Below, in pieces: positions 21,319 through 31,489 of a stretch of DNA of 64,000 nucleotides. Source of the stretch: Cyrtodaria siliqua (lineage: Eukaryota; Mollusca; Bivalvia; Adapedonta; Hiatellidae). The stretch is taken from the NCBI GenBank assembly GCA_037043455.1, contig JAWPHD010001832.1:228217-292216 (forward strand). Direction: 5' to 3'. The notes beneath the pieces were generated by a model. The model had not been told where the DNA came from and did not search any database. It was given only the letters and a program-made list of their open reading frames with translations. A program made the position numbers and the translations under genes. Positions within the stretch are counted from its first letter, which is position 1; each line of letters begins with the position of its first letter.

Positions 21319-21738
21319 ATGGCAAGTGCAGTAGCAATGATGATAGGTGGCGCATTAACAAATGCATTGGCGTTTAGCGGTTCAAATTATTTCTTTTCGA
21401 AAATGGGAAGTCATTCAGATGAGGAAAGACAAAGGCATGACAAAGCAGTGGAACAATTAAACGCAGCACAAGTGGAGTGGAATAAAAAAAGAACAGAGAG
21501 ATTAGATTTTATTAATAAACAACTACAAAAAGAACATCATGCAAAGCAGACTTTTGATGATGTAGACCAAGCTATGAAACAGTATTATTACATAACTGGC
21601 AAACATTTACTTTTGGAACTGGAGCCCAAGTTGAGTGATTTTTATACACCATCTCCGGATCAACAGAATAGAGAAATTACGTTTATTGTGGTGGGCATAT
21701 CTGCAACTGGAGTTGTGGCGTACAAATTGATTTCATAA
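21319..21738 (+). CDS. Polinton membrane/coiled-coil protein, 139 aa
   Basis: The N-terminal hydrophobic segment (SAVAMMIGGALTNALAFSGS) is followed by a charged coiled coil (about 32-75: EERQRHDKAVEQLNAAQ, KKRTERLDFINKQLQKEH), a soluble region, and a C-terminal transmembrane helix (REITFIVVGISATGVVAYKL). I recall similar proteins from other invertebrate Polintons but no function. The leader TTTTAAAAAAATATATATAA before the ATG is typical of this element. The frame is intact. Confidence 0.75.
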   Translation: MASAVAMMIGGALTNALAFSGSNYFFSKMGSHSDEERQRHDKAVEQLNAAQVEWNKKRTERLDFINKQLQKEHHAKQTFDDVDQAMKQYYYITGKHLLLELEPKLSDFYTPSPDQQNREITFIVVGISATGVVAYKLIS

Positions 21739-21812
21739 AAAAAAAATAGTTTAAAACTATAATTACTTTAGACTTTTTTGGATTTGAAATGACTAAGTTT
21801 ACTTTGAAAAGA

Positions 21813-22001
21813 CTAAGTAGGCGCCCATACTACACCATTGTCTAATAATGTCAATACCATGGATGGACCATATTCGGTATCTACTATTTTCGTATCTGTA
21901 ATTTTGTATATTTTATTTAGTTCCAAGTCTGTCCATTTCTTTGTGCTATTTTGATATTGCTCTTCAAGCAGTTCATCAAATTGTGCAGTTGTGATTTCCA
22001 T
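21813..22001 (-). CDS. Small beta-type protein, 62 aa, possibly truncated
   Basis: The product pairs an acidic helical start (TTAQFDELLEEQYQ) with a beta-rich part: LNKIYKITDTKIVDTEYGPS, then MVLTLLDNGVVWAP. The strand order and length resemble a minimal OB-fold of the kind that binds single-stranded DNA, but I cannot confirm that. It stops abruptly after VWAPT, where a longer domain might be expected, so a premature stop is possible. It diverges from the integrase gene, with a 44-bp shared promoter containing TATATAAAG. Confidence 0.5.
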   Translation of the reverse strand: MEITTAQFDELLEEQYQNSTKKWTDLELNKIYKITDTKIVDTEYGPSMVLTLLDNGVVWAPT

Positions 22002-22045
22002 TTTTTCTTTATAGTTATATAAAGTTTAATCTTTAGTAGAAAAAA
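22002..22045. promoter_or_regulatory. Bidirectional promoter between the 62-aa gene and the integrase
   Basis: A 44-bp gap with TTATATAAAG (plus) and CTTTATATAAC (minus) forming a near-palindromic TATA element that could serve both start codons. Confidence 0.5.
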
Positions 22046-22960
22046 ATGGAAAAGATTTATTACAGCCCAAAAGGATTTTGGAGAGGTTACACAGCAGTTA
22101 AAAAATTAGCAAAAGAGGCTGGTGTCAGTGAAAAAAAGGCATTAGAATTTTTAAAGAAACAAGCTGTGTGGCAGATTTATTTACCTGCGCCAAAGAAAAT
22201 AGTTAGACCCAGGTTTGATGTTTCTACTAATAATGGAGTGCATCAAGCTGATTTGTTATTTTTACCGCATGATACTTTTGGGATTGGTCGTGGACGCAAG
22301 ACATATAAATATGCGTTGACTGTGGTTGATATTGCAAGTAGATACAAAGAGGCAGAGCCACTAACTTCCAAGGATAGTAAAGAAGTTGCCAAAGCATTTG
22401 AAAATATATACAGTCGACATTTAAAATATCCAAAGTTATTACAAGTGGATCCAGGCAGAGAATTTATGGGTGCACTATCACAGTTGATGGCAAAACATAA
22501 AGTAAATATCAGACGAGGCAGAACAGAAATACATAGAGACCAAGCTTTAGTGGAAAGATTTAACAGAACATTAGCTGAAAGATTGTTTGGTTATCAGTAT
22601 GCTAAGGAAATAGATTCGCAAAAACGTAATAGAGAATGGGTAAAGAGATTACCAGAAGTTGTTAAAGCCATAAATTCGGAGACAAAAAAGCCCTCTCCTG
22701 TTGAAACAAAAATATTAAAAGATGATCCTATCTGTATGAATGCAAGTGTGAGATATTTATATCAACCCGGGGAACAAGAAGGTGGAAGACGCAGAGCGAC
22801 TGATCCAATGTGGAGTGTAGATATTCACAAGATTAAAAGTTATATGGTGACGCAAGGTATAAGAGTTTATTATTTGAAAGCACCAGCGCCACAAAGAGGA
22901 TTTGTCAAAGAAGAATTACTTATTGTTCCTGCTGATACTCAAATTCATAAGTTTTTGTAA
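22046..22960 (+). CDS. Polinton integrase (retroviral rve type), 304 aa
   Basis: The recombinase that inserts the element. After an N-terminal helical DNA-binding-like region (residues 1-55), the core shows a D-D-E triad: D69 (HQADLLFL), D135 (LQVDPGREF) and E170 (ALVERFNRT), with exactly 34 residues between D135 and E170, the classical D(35)E spacing. A basic C-terminal segment follows (GGRRRATDPMWSVDIHKIKS, then VYYLKAP), matching the SH3/chromodomain-like tails of this group. The frame appears fully intact, unlike the polymerase. Its end overlaps the converging polymerase gene by 16 bp. Confidence 0.95.
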   Translation: MEKIYYSPKGFWRGYTAVKKLAKEAGVSEKKALEFLKKQAVWQIYLPAPKKIVRPRFDVSTNNGVHQADLLFLPHDTFGIGRGRKTYKYALTVVDIASRYKEAEPLTSKDSKEVAKAFENIYSRHLKYPKLLQVDPGREFMGALSQLMAKHKVNIRRGRTEIHRDQALVERFNRTLAERLFGYQYAKEIDSQKRNREWVKRLPEVVKAINSETKKPSPVETKILKDDPICMNASVRYLYQPGEQEGGRRRATDPMWSVDIHKIKSYMVTQGIRVYYLKAPAPQRGFVKEELLIVPADTQIHKFL

Positions 22961-25900
22961 AAACAATGAGCATCAGTTGTGATGCCATCTTCTCGGATGT
23001 ATCTTTTTGAGTAAAATGGTGATAATGTAACTTTGTTTACTGTTATGTTATATATTTGATGTTTTATTGATCGCATCATATTCATTTCATGGGTGTATTT
23101 TTTCTTGTTAAATAGTGCATCCTTGTAGTTTTCAAAATTTATTTGTTTTTTGACTACATAAGTTTTTACACCCTTTGCTTTTTTAATAAGTTGTTCATCC
23201 GCTCTCAAAATAGAATATAGCTTGGGTCTTAATCCAACATACTCAGCTATAGCAACACCAGCACATTCGTCTTTCATTTTACCCAATACTTTTTTGTTTG
23301 TATCATCATGCATTGGGTGATCTTGAGGATAATCACTCAAGTCATACTCATCTTTCATTTCAGCCATGTCTTTGTATGCATCATCTGTTCTGATGTATAC
23401 AAGCAAGCTGTCAGTATCTGTGTATAATAAAATACAGTTATTTTTTTACCTTTTTTTCAAAGTATTATAATACCAATCATACATATGGTACTTTGATAAA
23501 TCCAATACTGCCATTCCAACATAGATTGGTTTGTTTAATGTTAATTTTGTTTTGTTTACATGTACTGCTGATAATTCATCTGAAAATTTTATACGTCTGT
23601 TAAAGTTGGGTTTGGCTATTATTTTTCTTATCTTTTCATTTTCAGAGCCGTCAGTTCTGACTAGTTTTATATCAGTCCGCTTGCGTAGATTTTCCATTGT
23701 TTTACCAAACACAGAGTTGTTCATAAGCTTGTAAAAATCTTTTTCAAATTGTGATTTAGCTTTTTTCCTAAGTTCTGTGTTTAAACGAATATATGATTCC
23801 ATCCATGGCTTTTCATTGAATTCTATTACTCTGTGTACTTTCTTTAGTTTCATACCCAAAGATAAATACAGTTCCAGGTTTTTGTGATGTATCACATATT
23901 TTTCTTTGTCCATAAGATTAGGAACTAGTTGTTCTGTATTAACATGCTATTATTTTCTAACAGATCTGTCTGGTATTCAGACAACCATTCTTTTTTCACT
24001 GCTAATCTTTCCGGTGCAAGTGGATAGTCATTATGAGATTCATGGAGTTCTTTAGGATATTCCAAATCAACTTCTGCAAAATATCCTTTTCCTTCTTTTG
24101 ACTCTGGCAACTTTCCTGATTCCCCCCACTTAAAGCCAGAATATGGAAGTGGTTGACTCATTGCCCAACCATAGAGGTTACAGGCATCATAATACATTAA
24201 AAAGTTGTTTTCCTTGTTAGGGTTATAATCAACTACATGTGGATTGTTTGCTTTGGCATATCGTTTTGATACCATACTAATTCCACCACGCATACCTTTT
24301 TCTATAAATAAGTGCATGTCAATGTCTGTCAAAAGTTCCAATTCTATTTTTGAATGTTTAAGTAAAGCATCCCAAGATAATCCAGGTGCTGTATAGTAAT
24401 GTAAAGCATCAAGTTTGTATGCACTCATACATGTTTTTCTAAAAGTTTGAAACACATCTGCTAACTGAGTTACATCAGTTTTAAGATATAAATCATGATA
24501 GTCTCCAAGAGTTTTACAGTTAAACTCTTTCCATATTTTTTGAGCATATTCGTAATCTTTGGAACTTATACTTTCATCTGAAAGACTACTGTAAAACTTT
24601 TCTATAGGCGGTAATTGCGTTTCCTTAAATCTTTCCATACTGTCCATATATTCGTATGGATAAACACCTTTTCGTAAAAGTAAATCTGTTTGTCCTCCAA
24701 ACTGATTTTTGGTAATTTTGAAATCAGATTTGTCTGTTGCATCAACCAATTTTTCCAGAGACGAAGCCATAAATTGGAAACTGTCTAAAAATCTAAGTTG
24801 TCCGGCACTAAATGAAATATACTTTTCAGCGTTGTTTGGAATGCATGTAATATTACCTGTCATTTTATGTATTTTTTGCATAATGAGATGACTATCATAT
24901 CCTTTGAGGTTGTGAAATATAACAGGAATAATTGTTTTATTTGGTTTTATTTTTAGTTTTAGGTTGCAGTTTTTATGTGCAGCACCTCTGTATTCTCCTG
25001 TAAAATGACAGTGATCTCTTACTTTACAGTTGTTACCACATTTCCTACCTATTTCATTTTCGCATATCCAGCAGTGTGTTGCTTTTTCATAATCTTCCTC
25101 ATTTTGTTGTGTCATAATTAAGGGTTTTGGGTGATCAAATATTTTATTAATGTTGCTCTTCTCACATTCTAAGTGATTTAAAAACTTTTCAACAGTATCA
25201 TCACCTCTGTAAATAACAGGTTCTTCTGTTTTACCATCATATCTGACAACTTGATATCCAAATCCACAAGCTTCGTGCACACTTGTAATTTCAGATTTCT
25301 TTCCAAATTTAATTGATTCTGGTTTGACTATACTTTCAAAATCAGCATATATCGCATAAGGCACAGGCATCTGATTTTGGTGATTTTTAAATTTTACAGT
25401 ATTTTTACCTTCCTTTGGCATTTCTATTCTGCAAGAATTTTTGTTAATACCATCACAGTCTTCTTTGTGTTTTGTAAGTAGTCCTTGTCCAGAATAGCCG
25501 TGAAGGCAACGATCGCAGAAGTAAGTTTGACCATGGTGTTTGTTTTGGTCATAGAGTAGTCTATTCAAAATTTTAATCCAGCCATAGTGATTTTTTGTTG
25601 TTAATGTTTTTGGTTCTTTAGAATAATCATCAGGGTTATAGTTGTCATCTATAATTCCTTCTTCATTATTTGGATCGTCTTCGTTTTCTGATTCAACTTC
25701 AGTGTCTTCAGATATTAAGATCAAATTAATTCGTTCAATATCTTTTGGTTGTTCTGATATTTTATATGGAAAAACAGATACCTTTTTATTTTTTCCTGTT
25801 ATGGTATATCCATAAACGTTGATAGCAAGATTATTTTGTTTTTCTACTTTGGTTATTTGAGAAATTGGAGTGGGAAAGTCAATACCATCCATATTCAACT

Positions 25901-26879
25901 TACCCATGTGTTTGTTATAACTAGATATCCTAGTTGGATTATTTTTATTAGGCCACAAAGCAGAAACCAATGCCACTTCCAAACACTTATTGTTTTCATT
26001 ATTAACATTAATTATTGCTTTTTTATCAGATACTGCTTTAGGTAGAGGAATATATGAAGAACCTTTTAATGGTTCATACTTTGCAAAATTTAAGTAAAAC
26101 GTAACACAGTGATCAATCTCCAATCCAGATGCTGTGTTTGTAAATCTTTCAAGGCTCTCTTGTATATAAGCAGATGATTCATCGTAAAACTCATTTATTT
26201 TTTCAGAGGTTAAAATTGCATTTTGTTCACTGTGTAATACTGCTGTGGTGTATTTTTTGGTATCACCATCATCTTTGAATAAATTTACAGTAAGACCTAA
26301 TTGAAACTTTAATCCATTCATCTTTGTCAGCTCTTTGCTTATTTGTTTTGTGATAATGGATTTTTTATCACGAAATAGTTTTTGAGGGTCTTTGTATTTC
26401 CCGGCAGATATTTCATATGCTTTAAAATAGCCACACATTGGTTTGTCAACCAGTTTTAATTTTTCTTCTTTTTCTTCTTTTTGATTTTCTTGCAGCTCTT
26501 GGATTACTTTAGCCATTTGTTTTTTGTATTTATCATTTTGACTTAATTCTTTTTTAACTTGTTTTTTATTTTCCTTACTTATTTCTTTATTTATTTTTTT
26601 ACTTTTTTTGGAAGTTTTTTTCTTATGATGATTAACATAAAATTTACTAGGCGGTACTACTTTTTCAACAGCAGGTTGGCTGGTAGTTGCCTCTTCTTTT
26701 AAAACTTTTAAAGCTTTATTTTCTTCTTTAAGTGCCTTAACTTGTTCCTTAAGTGTCTTAACTTGTTCCTCAACTTTGGATTCTTTTAATCCGCTTAGTC
26801 CTATTTTTAATTCGTTTTTGTCTATTACTCCTGTTTTATACAGGAATAATAATTCTTTTATTGCGTCGCCGTTTTCCAT
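22945..26879 (-). pseudogene. Protein-primed family B DNA polymerase, broken in two places
   Basis: The replicative polymerase (~1,300 codons) lies in three minus frames. The first (26879-23925, 984 aa) has a Lys/Glu coiled-coil head (1-165), a C2H2 finger (CDRCLHGYSGQGLLTKHKEDC spread near 452-473), exonuclease motif YADFES (~509), an endonuclease VII-like zinc insertion (CWIC..VRDHCHFTGEYRG, ~600-640), NLKGYDSHLI (~656) and polymerase motif A (DACNLYGWAMSQPLP, ~891). The second holds motif B (NNSVFG, 23690-23740). The third starts with motif C (TDTDS, ~23412-23424) and the thumb (VGLRPKLYSI). A frameshift lies at about 23920-23945, and a TAA at 23446-23448 in register with motif C. The catalytic residues remain readable. 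Confidence 0.93.
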
Positions 26880-26953
26880 TTTTATATTTTCTATTCTTTA
26901 CAATAAAAAATTCTTTATTAAAAATAAATAATTATTAGTATAAAGATAAGAAG
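26880..26953. promoter_or_regulatory. Divergent promoter of polymerase and zinc-protein genes
   Basis: A 74-bp AT-rich gap between divergent ATGs, with AAAATATAAAAATGG on the polymerase side and ATTAGTATAAAGATAAGAAG on the other. Confidence 0.4.
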
Positions 26954-27220
26954 ATGAATACATGCCAGTACTTAAAAATCAGTTCCTATGGTGTTTGTGA
27001 AAAAAAGCCTGTTAAAAAATCAATATATTGTAATTATCATAAGCAGAGAATAAAGGTTTGTAAAATTAAACCATGTTTAAAATGTGGATTGGGTACTACA
27101 GCAAAGTATCAAATTTGTACTAGTTGTGGTGCTATAACAATTAGAAAATATCATGAATATTATTATAAAAAAGATTATATCAGTGAGTGTTTAAAATTCA
27201 GACGTATTGAATATTTATAG
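26954..27220 (+). CDS. Cysteine-rich zinc-ribbon-like protein, 88 aa
   Basis: The product has ten cysteines in pairs: CQYL..GVCEKK, then YCNYH, CKIKPCLKCG and CTSCG. The first half (C-x-Y...C...YC-x-x-H) resembles small zinc-binding modules of viral and Polinton proteins; the second (CxxCG...CxxCG) is a typical zinc ribbon. It is the outermost gene of the right arm, about 115 bp inside the terminal repeat and divergent from the polymerase. Such a position could fit a regulator or DNA-binding accessory factor, but that is inference. The frame is intact. Confidence 0.65.
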   Translation: MNTCQYLKISSYGVCEKKPVKKSIYCNYHKQRIKVCKIKPCLKCGLGTTAKYQICTSCGAITIRKYHEYYYKKDYISECLKFRRIEYL

Positions 27221-27333
27221 TTTAAAAGTTAGTAGTTGGGTAAGTAAAAAAATAAGAGTAATTTTATAGAGTTTGGGGTAAAAAGTTGATGAGTAGAAAA
27301 ATTTGAAAAGAGTTTTGAAAGTTTTTAACAGGG

Positions 27334-27834
27334 TAAAATAAGTGAAGCTCAAAAAAAAGAACTAGTGGAGCAGGGAAGAAAGGAAGCAATGGCAACATTA
27401 CAAAAAAGTCTAAAAAGTGTGTAATAAACTGTTTTAGTAATGTGTATGAGTACGATCCACCACCTTTGTATTCAAGGTCAGAAAATTGTTAATTTAAATG
27501 TAATTTTAATAACAAATCGACAAATTTGTTTTGTATTAAATAAACATTTTATAATTTTGATAACTTATAAAAAAAACAAAAAAACTTGCAATCTTCACTA
27601 CCCCCATTTTGAAAAAGTTTTAATAAATCAAGTAAAATCACCATTTCATGATGATTTATTTAAAACAAATTAAACTTGCAATCTTCACTACCCCTATTTT
27701 AAAAAAGTTTTAATAAATCAAGTAAAATCACCATTTCATGGTGATTTATTATATATGTGTTTATTTTGGGGTCGTTCTGCTGCAATTCGAGGTAAAAAAA
27801 AAATTACAACAGAAACCCCAAAATACATATATAT
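27334..27834 (-). repeat. Right terminal inverted repeat of the Polinton
   Basis: Reverse complement of 6765-7266. It includes the coding tail also found at 7173-7266 (a plus frame with EAQKKELVEQGRKEAMAT) and the two 84-bp subrepeats. It ends in ACATATATAT, next to the target copy CAATG at 27835-27839. Confidence 0.9.
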
Positions 27835-27839
27835 CAATG
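27835..27839. repeat. Right target-site duplication of the Polinton
   Basis: CAATG directly follows the terminal repeat and matches 6760-6764. Confidence 0.75.
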
Positions 27840-29064
27840 CATGAGCTTTTCGCAGCTCGGAATTACATCTAGCTTTTATAGAGAGGGCAAATCTATTCCT
27901 GAGATTGCTTTTGTTTTTACCTTTGAACATTGTTTTACTCCAAGGTGCTTTGTTAATTTCTCTTTTTAGTGAGTTTTCTAGATGTCTGACATCTTTTAAG
28001 TGTATAACATCATTGCCTTGACCTTTGTCAACACCTTTGTGGCCTTTTGAGTCACCAGCTCCAGTAAATCCAACAATGTCAAGCTCCTGATTGATTTCAT
28101 TAGTAACTGTTACATTCCATTTTCCTTCATTGCCTATAGATTCACTTTCATTTAGGTTAGCCGTGCAGTTGCCAGGGTGGTTATGACACTGAATTGCATT
28201 TCCTTTGTTTTTTAACCTACTTGCTACAGAACATAATTTCGAACCAACAAATGCACCAATTATAAGTTTATCTCGCGTATTATTTTCGCACATTGTAGTG
28301 GTGACTATAGTTCCGGCCTGGAATGGGGTACTGTCCGAGTTAAACAGCGGGTTATTATAACAGGAATCTCCCTCAACTGGTATGCTCTTTTCTTCTTTTT
28401 GACCACACAGTTTATTTTCCCTCCTTAGATTGTCCCTAATTTCATGCATATCTTGTTTATTTAAAGTTTCAAGTGCTTCGCTAACTTTATTCGACTGCAA
28501 CTGCATGTCCCTTATTCATGGCGGAATGACCTCAGCATTCGCCAGAATTCTACATGCAGCAGTATTGCTAATAGGAGAAGTCATGAGACCAATTTGTAAG
28601 CCTACATTAGCCTTGGCAGCTTTTCTTCCTCTTTTAACACCATCATTTATCTCTTCATACAGCCTATAATATTTGCTGATATATGAACATTTCGTACACT
28701 TGAGTCGTTCACTCCAACACAGACCCCATTTACGAGATGCCGCGGTATCAATTATCAGGTTCCCGACACACTCTTTATTTTCAAGACGGTGATTTCGTAT
28801 TTCAGAATTGAACATCATTGACAGTTCATATCCGCGGTATACTTTATTGGTAAACAAGTCCGGGTGTATGTCTGAGTCGGGCTCACTGTACTGAGTAACC
28901 AAGTTGCTGCAGGTGGAGATTGGTCGCATTGGCACCACATTGGCCGCTGTCCCATCAACATCACTGAAAGTGAGTACACCCTCATTTTCAACAATTCTTC
29001 TTTCATATGACTCATCAGACAGTCTGACATATTTGCGGTCACTCTCATTCTTTACAAATTCCAT
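27840..29064 (-). pseudogene. Mutator-like transposase, 5' part
   Basis: Upstream part of the transposase gene interrupted by the Polinton. From the ATG at 29064 it shows GLCWSERLKCTKCSYISKYY with two CxxC-type cysteines, a basic RGRKAAKANVG segment, and then the conserved GDSCYNNPLFNSDSTPFQAG and IIGAFVGSKLC blocks and a CHNHPGNCTANLNESESIG stretch. These are recalled from molluscan proteins carrying a Mutator-like transposase domain. A TGA at 28516-28518 lies in register between the two halves of this segment. The frame meets the Polinton at 27840 after KAHAL. The gene had one nonsense codon besides the Polinton insertion and the 3' frameshift; order of events unknown. Confidence 0.75.
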
Positions 29065-29640
29065 GGAACAACCTCTATTATGAGGTGAATTTACTTTTTT
29101 AAATCCAATTTCTTTGAATGAAGTTAATTTTTGAGCCCATTTTTTAAGATTTTTTTACATTTCACATAGATCTTGACTATTAAACAACAATTTGTGAAAT
29201 AATTAATGCTTGGGATTATTCAAAATTCACATTGGAACAAATAATCACCATACACTGACATGCAAGACCAATTTTGCCCTTTCTTATGTCATAGTACCAA
29301 CTTGATCAGATTCCATCTGACACATTTCAAGTAATACACAGTGTAGATAGGAAATGTCAGAGTGTTATTTAAAAAATAAACCATTTGACATCATGTTTCT
29401 CCTAAATGTCAATTATTATGATAAGGTCAAAGTCGCTCATAGAGTTAGGTGCGGCTTTTTTGTCAGTGCTCATTTTAAAAATTAAAAATATTCCAGTGCG
29501 TGTTTAAAAGTGGAAATGTTGATAAATTTTGGATTATAGATAGACATTAAACGCCAGTTCTGTGTCGGAGATGATTTAGAAACGTTTTAAAAAGTAAAAA
29601 GGCAGTTTCACGGTGTGTCTCTAGAGATAAGTACAGTATC
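29065..29640. other. AT-rich spacer
   Basis: No gene or terminal repeat could be identified, although the 5' end of the Mutator-like element might be expected here. Confidence 0.4.
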
Positions 29641-29662
29641 CACCCCCCCCCCCCCCCCCCCC
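29641..29662. repeat. Poly-C tract, about 22 bp
   Basis: An almost uninterrupted C run followed by ACCTCACCCC. Similar tracts recur near 54270, 56405, 56870 and 63560. Confidence 0.9.
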
Positions 29663-29689
29663 ACCTCACCCCACTTCTAAAGATATCTG

Positions 29690-29940
29690 TAATGCTCATG
29701 GATATCTCAAACAAATATTGGTGACCTGTAAACATGACTATGGGGCTCTAAAGATAAGTACAGTATCAATACCTTATCTCTAGAGCCACACAGTCATGTT
29801 TACAGGTCACCAACATTTGTCTGAGATATCTACGAACTTCATAATTGGGTGGTATTGATTCTGTACTTATATCTAGAGCAACACAGTCATGTTTACAGGT
29901 CACCAACATTTGTTTGAGATATTTGAGTAAAGCAGAACTT
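29690..29940. repeat. Inverted plus direct repeat around GGTGACCTGTAAACATGACT
   Basis: Arms at about 29700-29757 and 29773-29829 are reverse complements (GATATCTCA, GGTGACCTGTAAACATGACT, GAGATAAG). A third copy in the right-arm orientation follows at 29854-29925. A fourth partial GAGATAAGTACAGTATC is at 29624. This makes a hairpin followed by a direct copy. Confidence 0.8.
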
Positions 29941-30009
29941 CATAATTGGGTATTCACTTAGAATGTGTTATATTCTTCACCGGTGTTGGCACATTCTAAG
30001 TGAATTACA

Positions 30010-30480
30010 GCTTGCAAACCTCACGAGTTTATCACGTTTTCATTTGGACGAGATTGCGAGAATGCGAAATAAATTTCGCCGTATTATACAATGAAAAAAA
30101 AGCGAGATTTGCAATAAAACTTCGTGCAAACCTCGCGATTTTATATCGGCATATTGTACAATGAAAAAAAGCGCGAGGATTGCAAATCAAACGTCATGCA
30201 AACCTCGCGATTTTATTCTTATTAGAATACGAGAATATTAGAATACGAGAATAAGAAATATGTTTTCTTGTTTTTGCCCTCTGGTACATTGAAGAAAAAA
30301 CGCGAGGTTTGCTAACTCAAACTGCGCGTAATTCTCGCGTTTTTCCGTCGTACAATAGGCCGATACAAAATCGCGAGGTGTGCACGAAGTTTGGCTTGCA
30401 AACCTCGCGTTTTTTTCATTTAGAATAGGACGAGAATGCGAAATTTATTTCGCAATCTCGCAATCTCGCGAAATTGAAAA
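30010..30480. repeat. Cluster of CGCGAGGTTTGC motifs in both orientations
   Basis: TGCAAACCTCGCGATTTTAT occurs at about 30123 and 30188, a variant at 30014, and reverse forms CGCGAGG(T/A)TTGC at 30172, 30301 and 30371. ATTGTACAATGAAAAAAA sits between some copies. Multiple overlapping hairpins are possible; no coding potential is seen. Confidence 0.75.
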
Positions 30481-30752
30481 CGCGAGATCGCGATGGCTCA
30501 AACAGGATTCCGTAGTTTAGTGTCAATAACATCATATGCTGTACAATGTGTAAATAATCATTTACCATCACAATTGGGAATTTTATCGCGAGTTTCATAA
30601 AATTGGGGAAAAACACAATAAAACAGTCATTTTATAAGTGTATTTTTAATACTATTTACAGTAGACCAATATCAACAGAGGCATTCAAAAGCGTTTCTTA
30701 CTCAATACTTGTCACATTTCTTAATAGTTATTTTAGCACATATTTTTACGGT

Positions 30753-31126
30753 GGCCCGTTTAGGACACACACTTTTTATTTTTATCCACTTAGTATCTCG
30801 AGCGCTCGACTTAGGTATCTCGAGCGTTCGACTTATGGGATGGCGAGTTGTCCGTCGTCCGTCGTCTGTCGTCCGTCGTCCGTCCGTCCGTTAACTTTTA
30901 AATCGTTAAGACGATAGGGACTTCATTTTCATCCGATCTTTACCAAACTTTACCAGATTGTTAATATCAATAAAAGTACGGGAAAAAGTTCAAAAATCAG
31001 CCAGATCGGACCAGTAACAGCAGAGTTATGGCCCTTGATTTAGTTTACTTAGTATATACTAACTCGAGCGCTCGAGATACTAAGTCGAGCGCTCCAGATA
31101 AAATAAAAATTGTGTGTCCTAAACGG
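30753..31126. mobile_element. MITE with CCCGTTTAGGACACAC ends
   Basis: A 374-bp element whose termini, CCCGTTTAGGACACAC (about 30755) and GTGTGTCCTAAACGGG (about 31111), are inverted repeats. Inside are TATCTCGAGCGCTCGACTTA palindromic microrepeats, a TCCGTCGTCCGTC run, and a segment CGATCTTTACCAAACTTTAC..GAGTTATGGCCCTTGATTTA that recurs at 31640-31770, 32850 (inverted) and 55215-55440. Such sequences are common in bivalves (recalled). Confidence 0.75.
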
Positions 31127-31439
31127 GCTATCGTACCTAACAATTGTTATAACAGAAAATATGTATATCTCAGTTAAATTTATTGTGACAGTATGAATTT
31201 TTCCTTTAAAAAGTTACACTTCAGTCAACATACTTGTTGAGGTGTTGTACTTAGTGATACATTTTGCATGGGAAAATGCACCAAATCATTTCACCACTGC
31301 ATACATGTATGCTTATTTGATAAGGTGGCCCGTTTAGGACACACAGTTTTTATTTTTGTCTCGAGCACTCGACTTAGTATCTCGAGCGCACGACTTAGTA
31401 TCTCGATCGCTCAACTTAGTATCTCGAGCGCTCGACTTA

Positions 31440-31489
31440 CTGTCCTCCTTGAATGCTACTTTCCCTGTCCGATCTTTTTATATTTCTTA
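31440..31489 (+). mobile_element. Ultra-short Naiad-type 3' fragment (~50 bp)
   Basis: TGTCCTCCTTGAATGCTACT followed by TTCCCTGTCCGATCTTTTTA and TATTTCTT equals the extreme 3' end of the Naiad copies at 40338 and 45690. It interrupts a CGCTCGACTTA|GTATCTCG microrepeat, so it is a severely 5'-truncated insertion. Confidence 0.8.

Larger units (their letters stand above)
6765..27834. mobile_element. Polinton/Maverick element, 21.1 kb, with nested insertions in the left arm
   Basis: A self-synthesising, virus-like DNA transposon. Support: ~500-bp terminal inverted repeats, a flanking CAATG duplication, and the diagnostic gene set on both strands (protein-primed family B DNA polymerase, retroviral-type integrase, FtsK/HerA-type packaging ATPase, major capsid protein, penton-type minor capsid protein). 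Coding genes occupy 13168-27220, about 14 kb, a normal Polinton size. The stretch 7363-13140 is mainly unrelated repeats, so the left arm is expanded and probably partly deleted. No adenain-like cysteine protease was found. Several genes carry frameshifts or stops, so this copy is inactive as read. Confidence 0.95.

Noticed and set aside
29547..29735. 62-codon minus frame with a glycine run
   Set aside because: The glycine run is the reverse of the poly-C tract.
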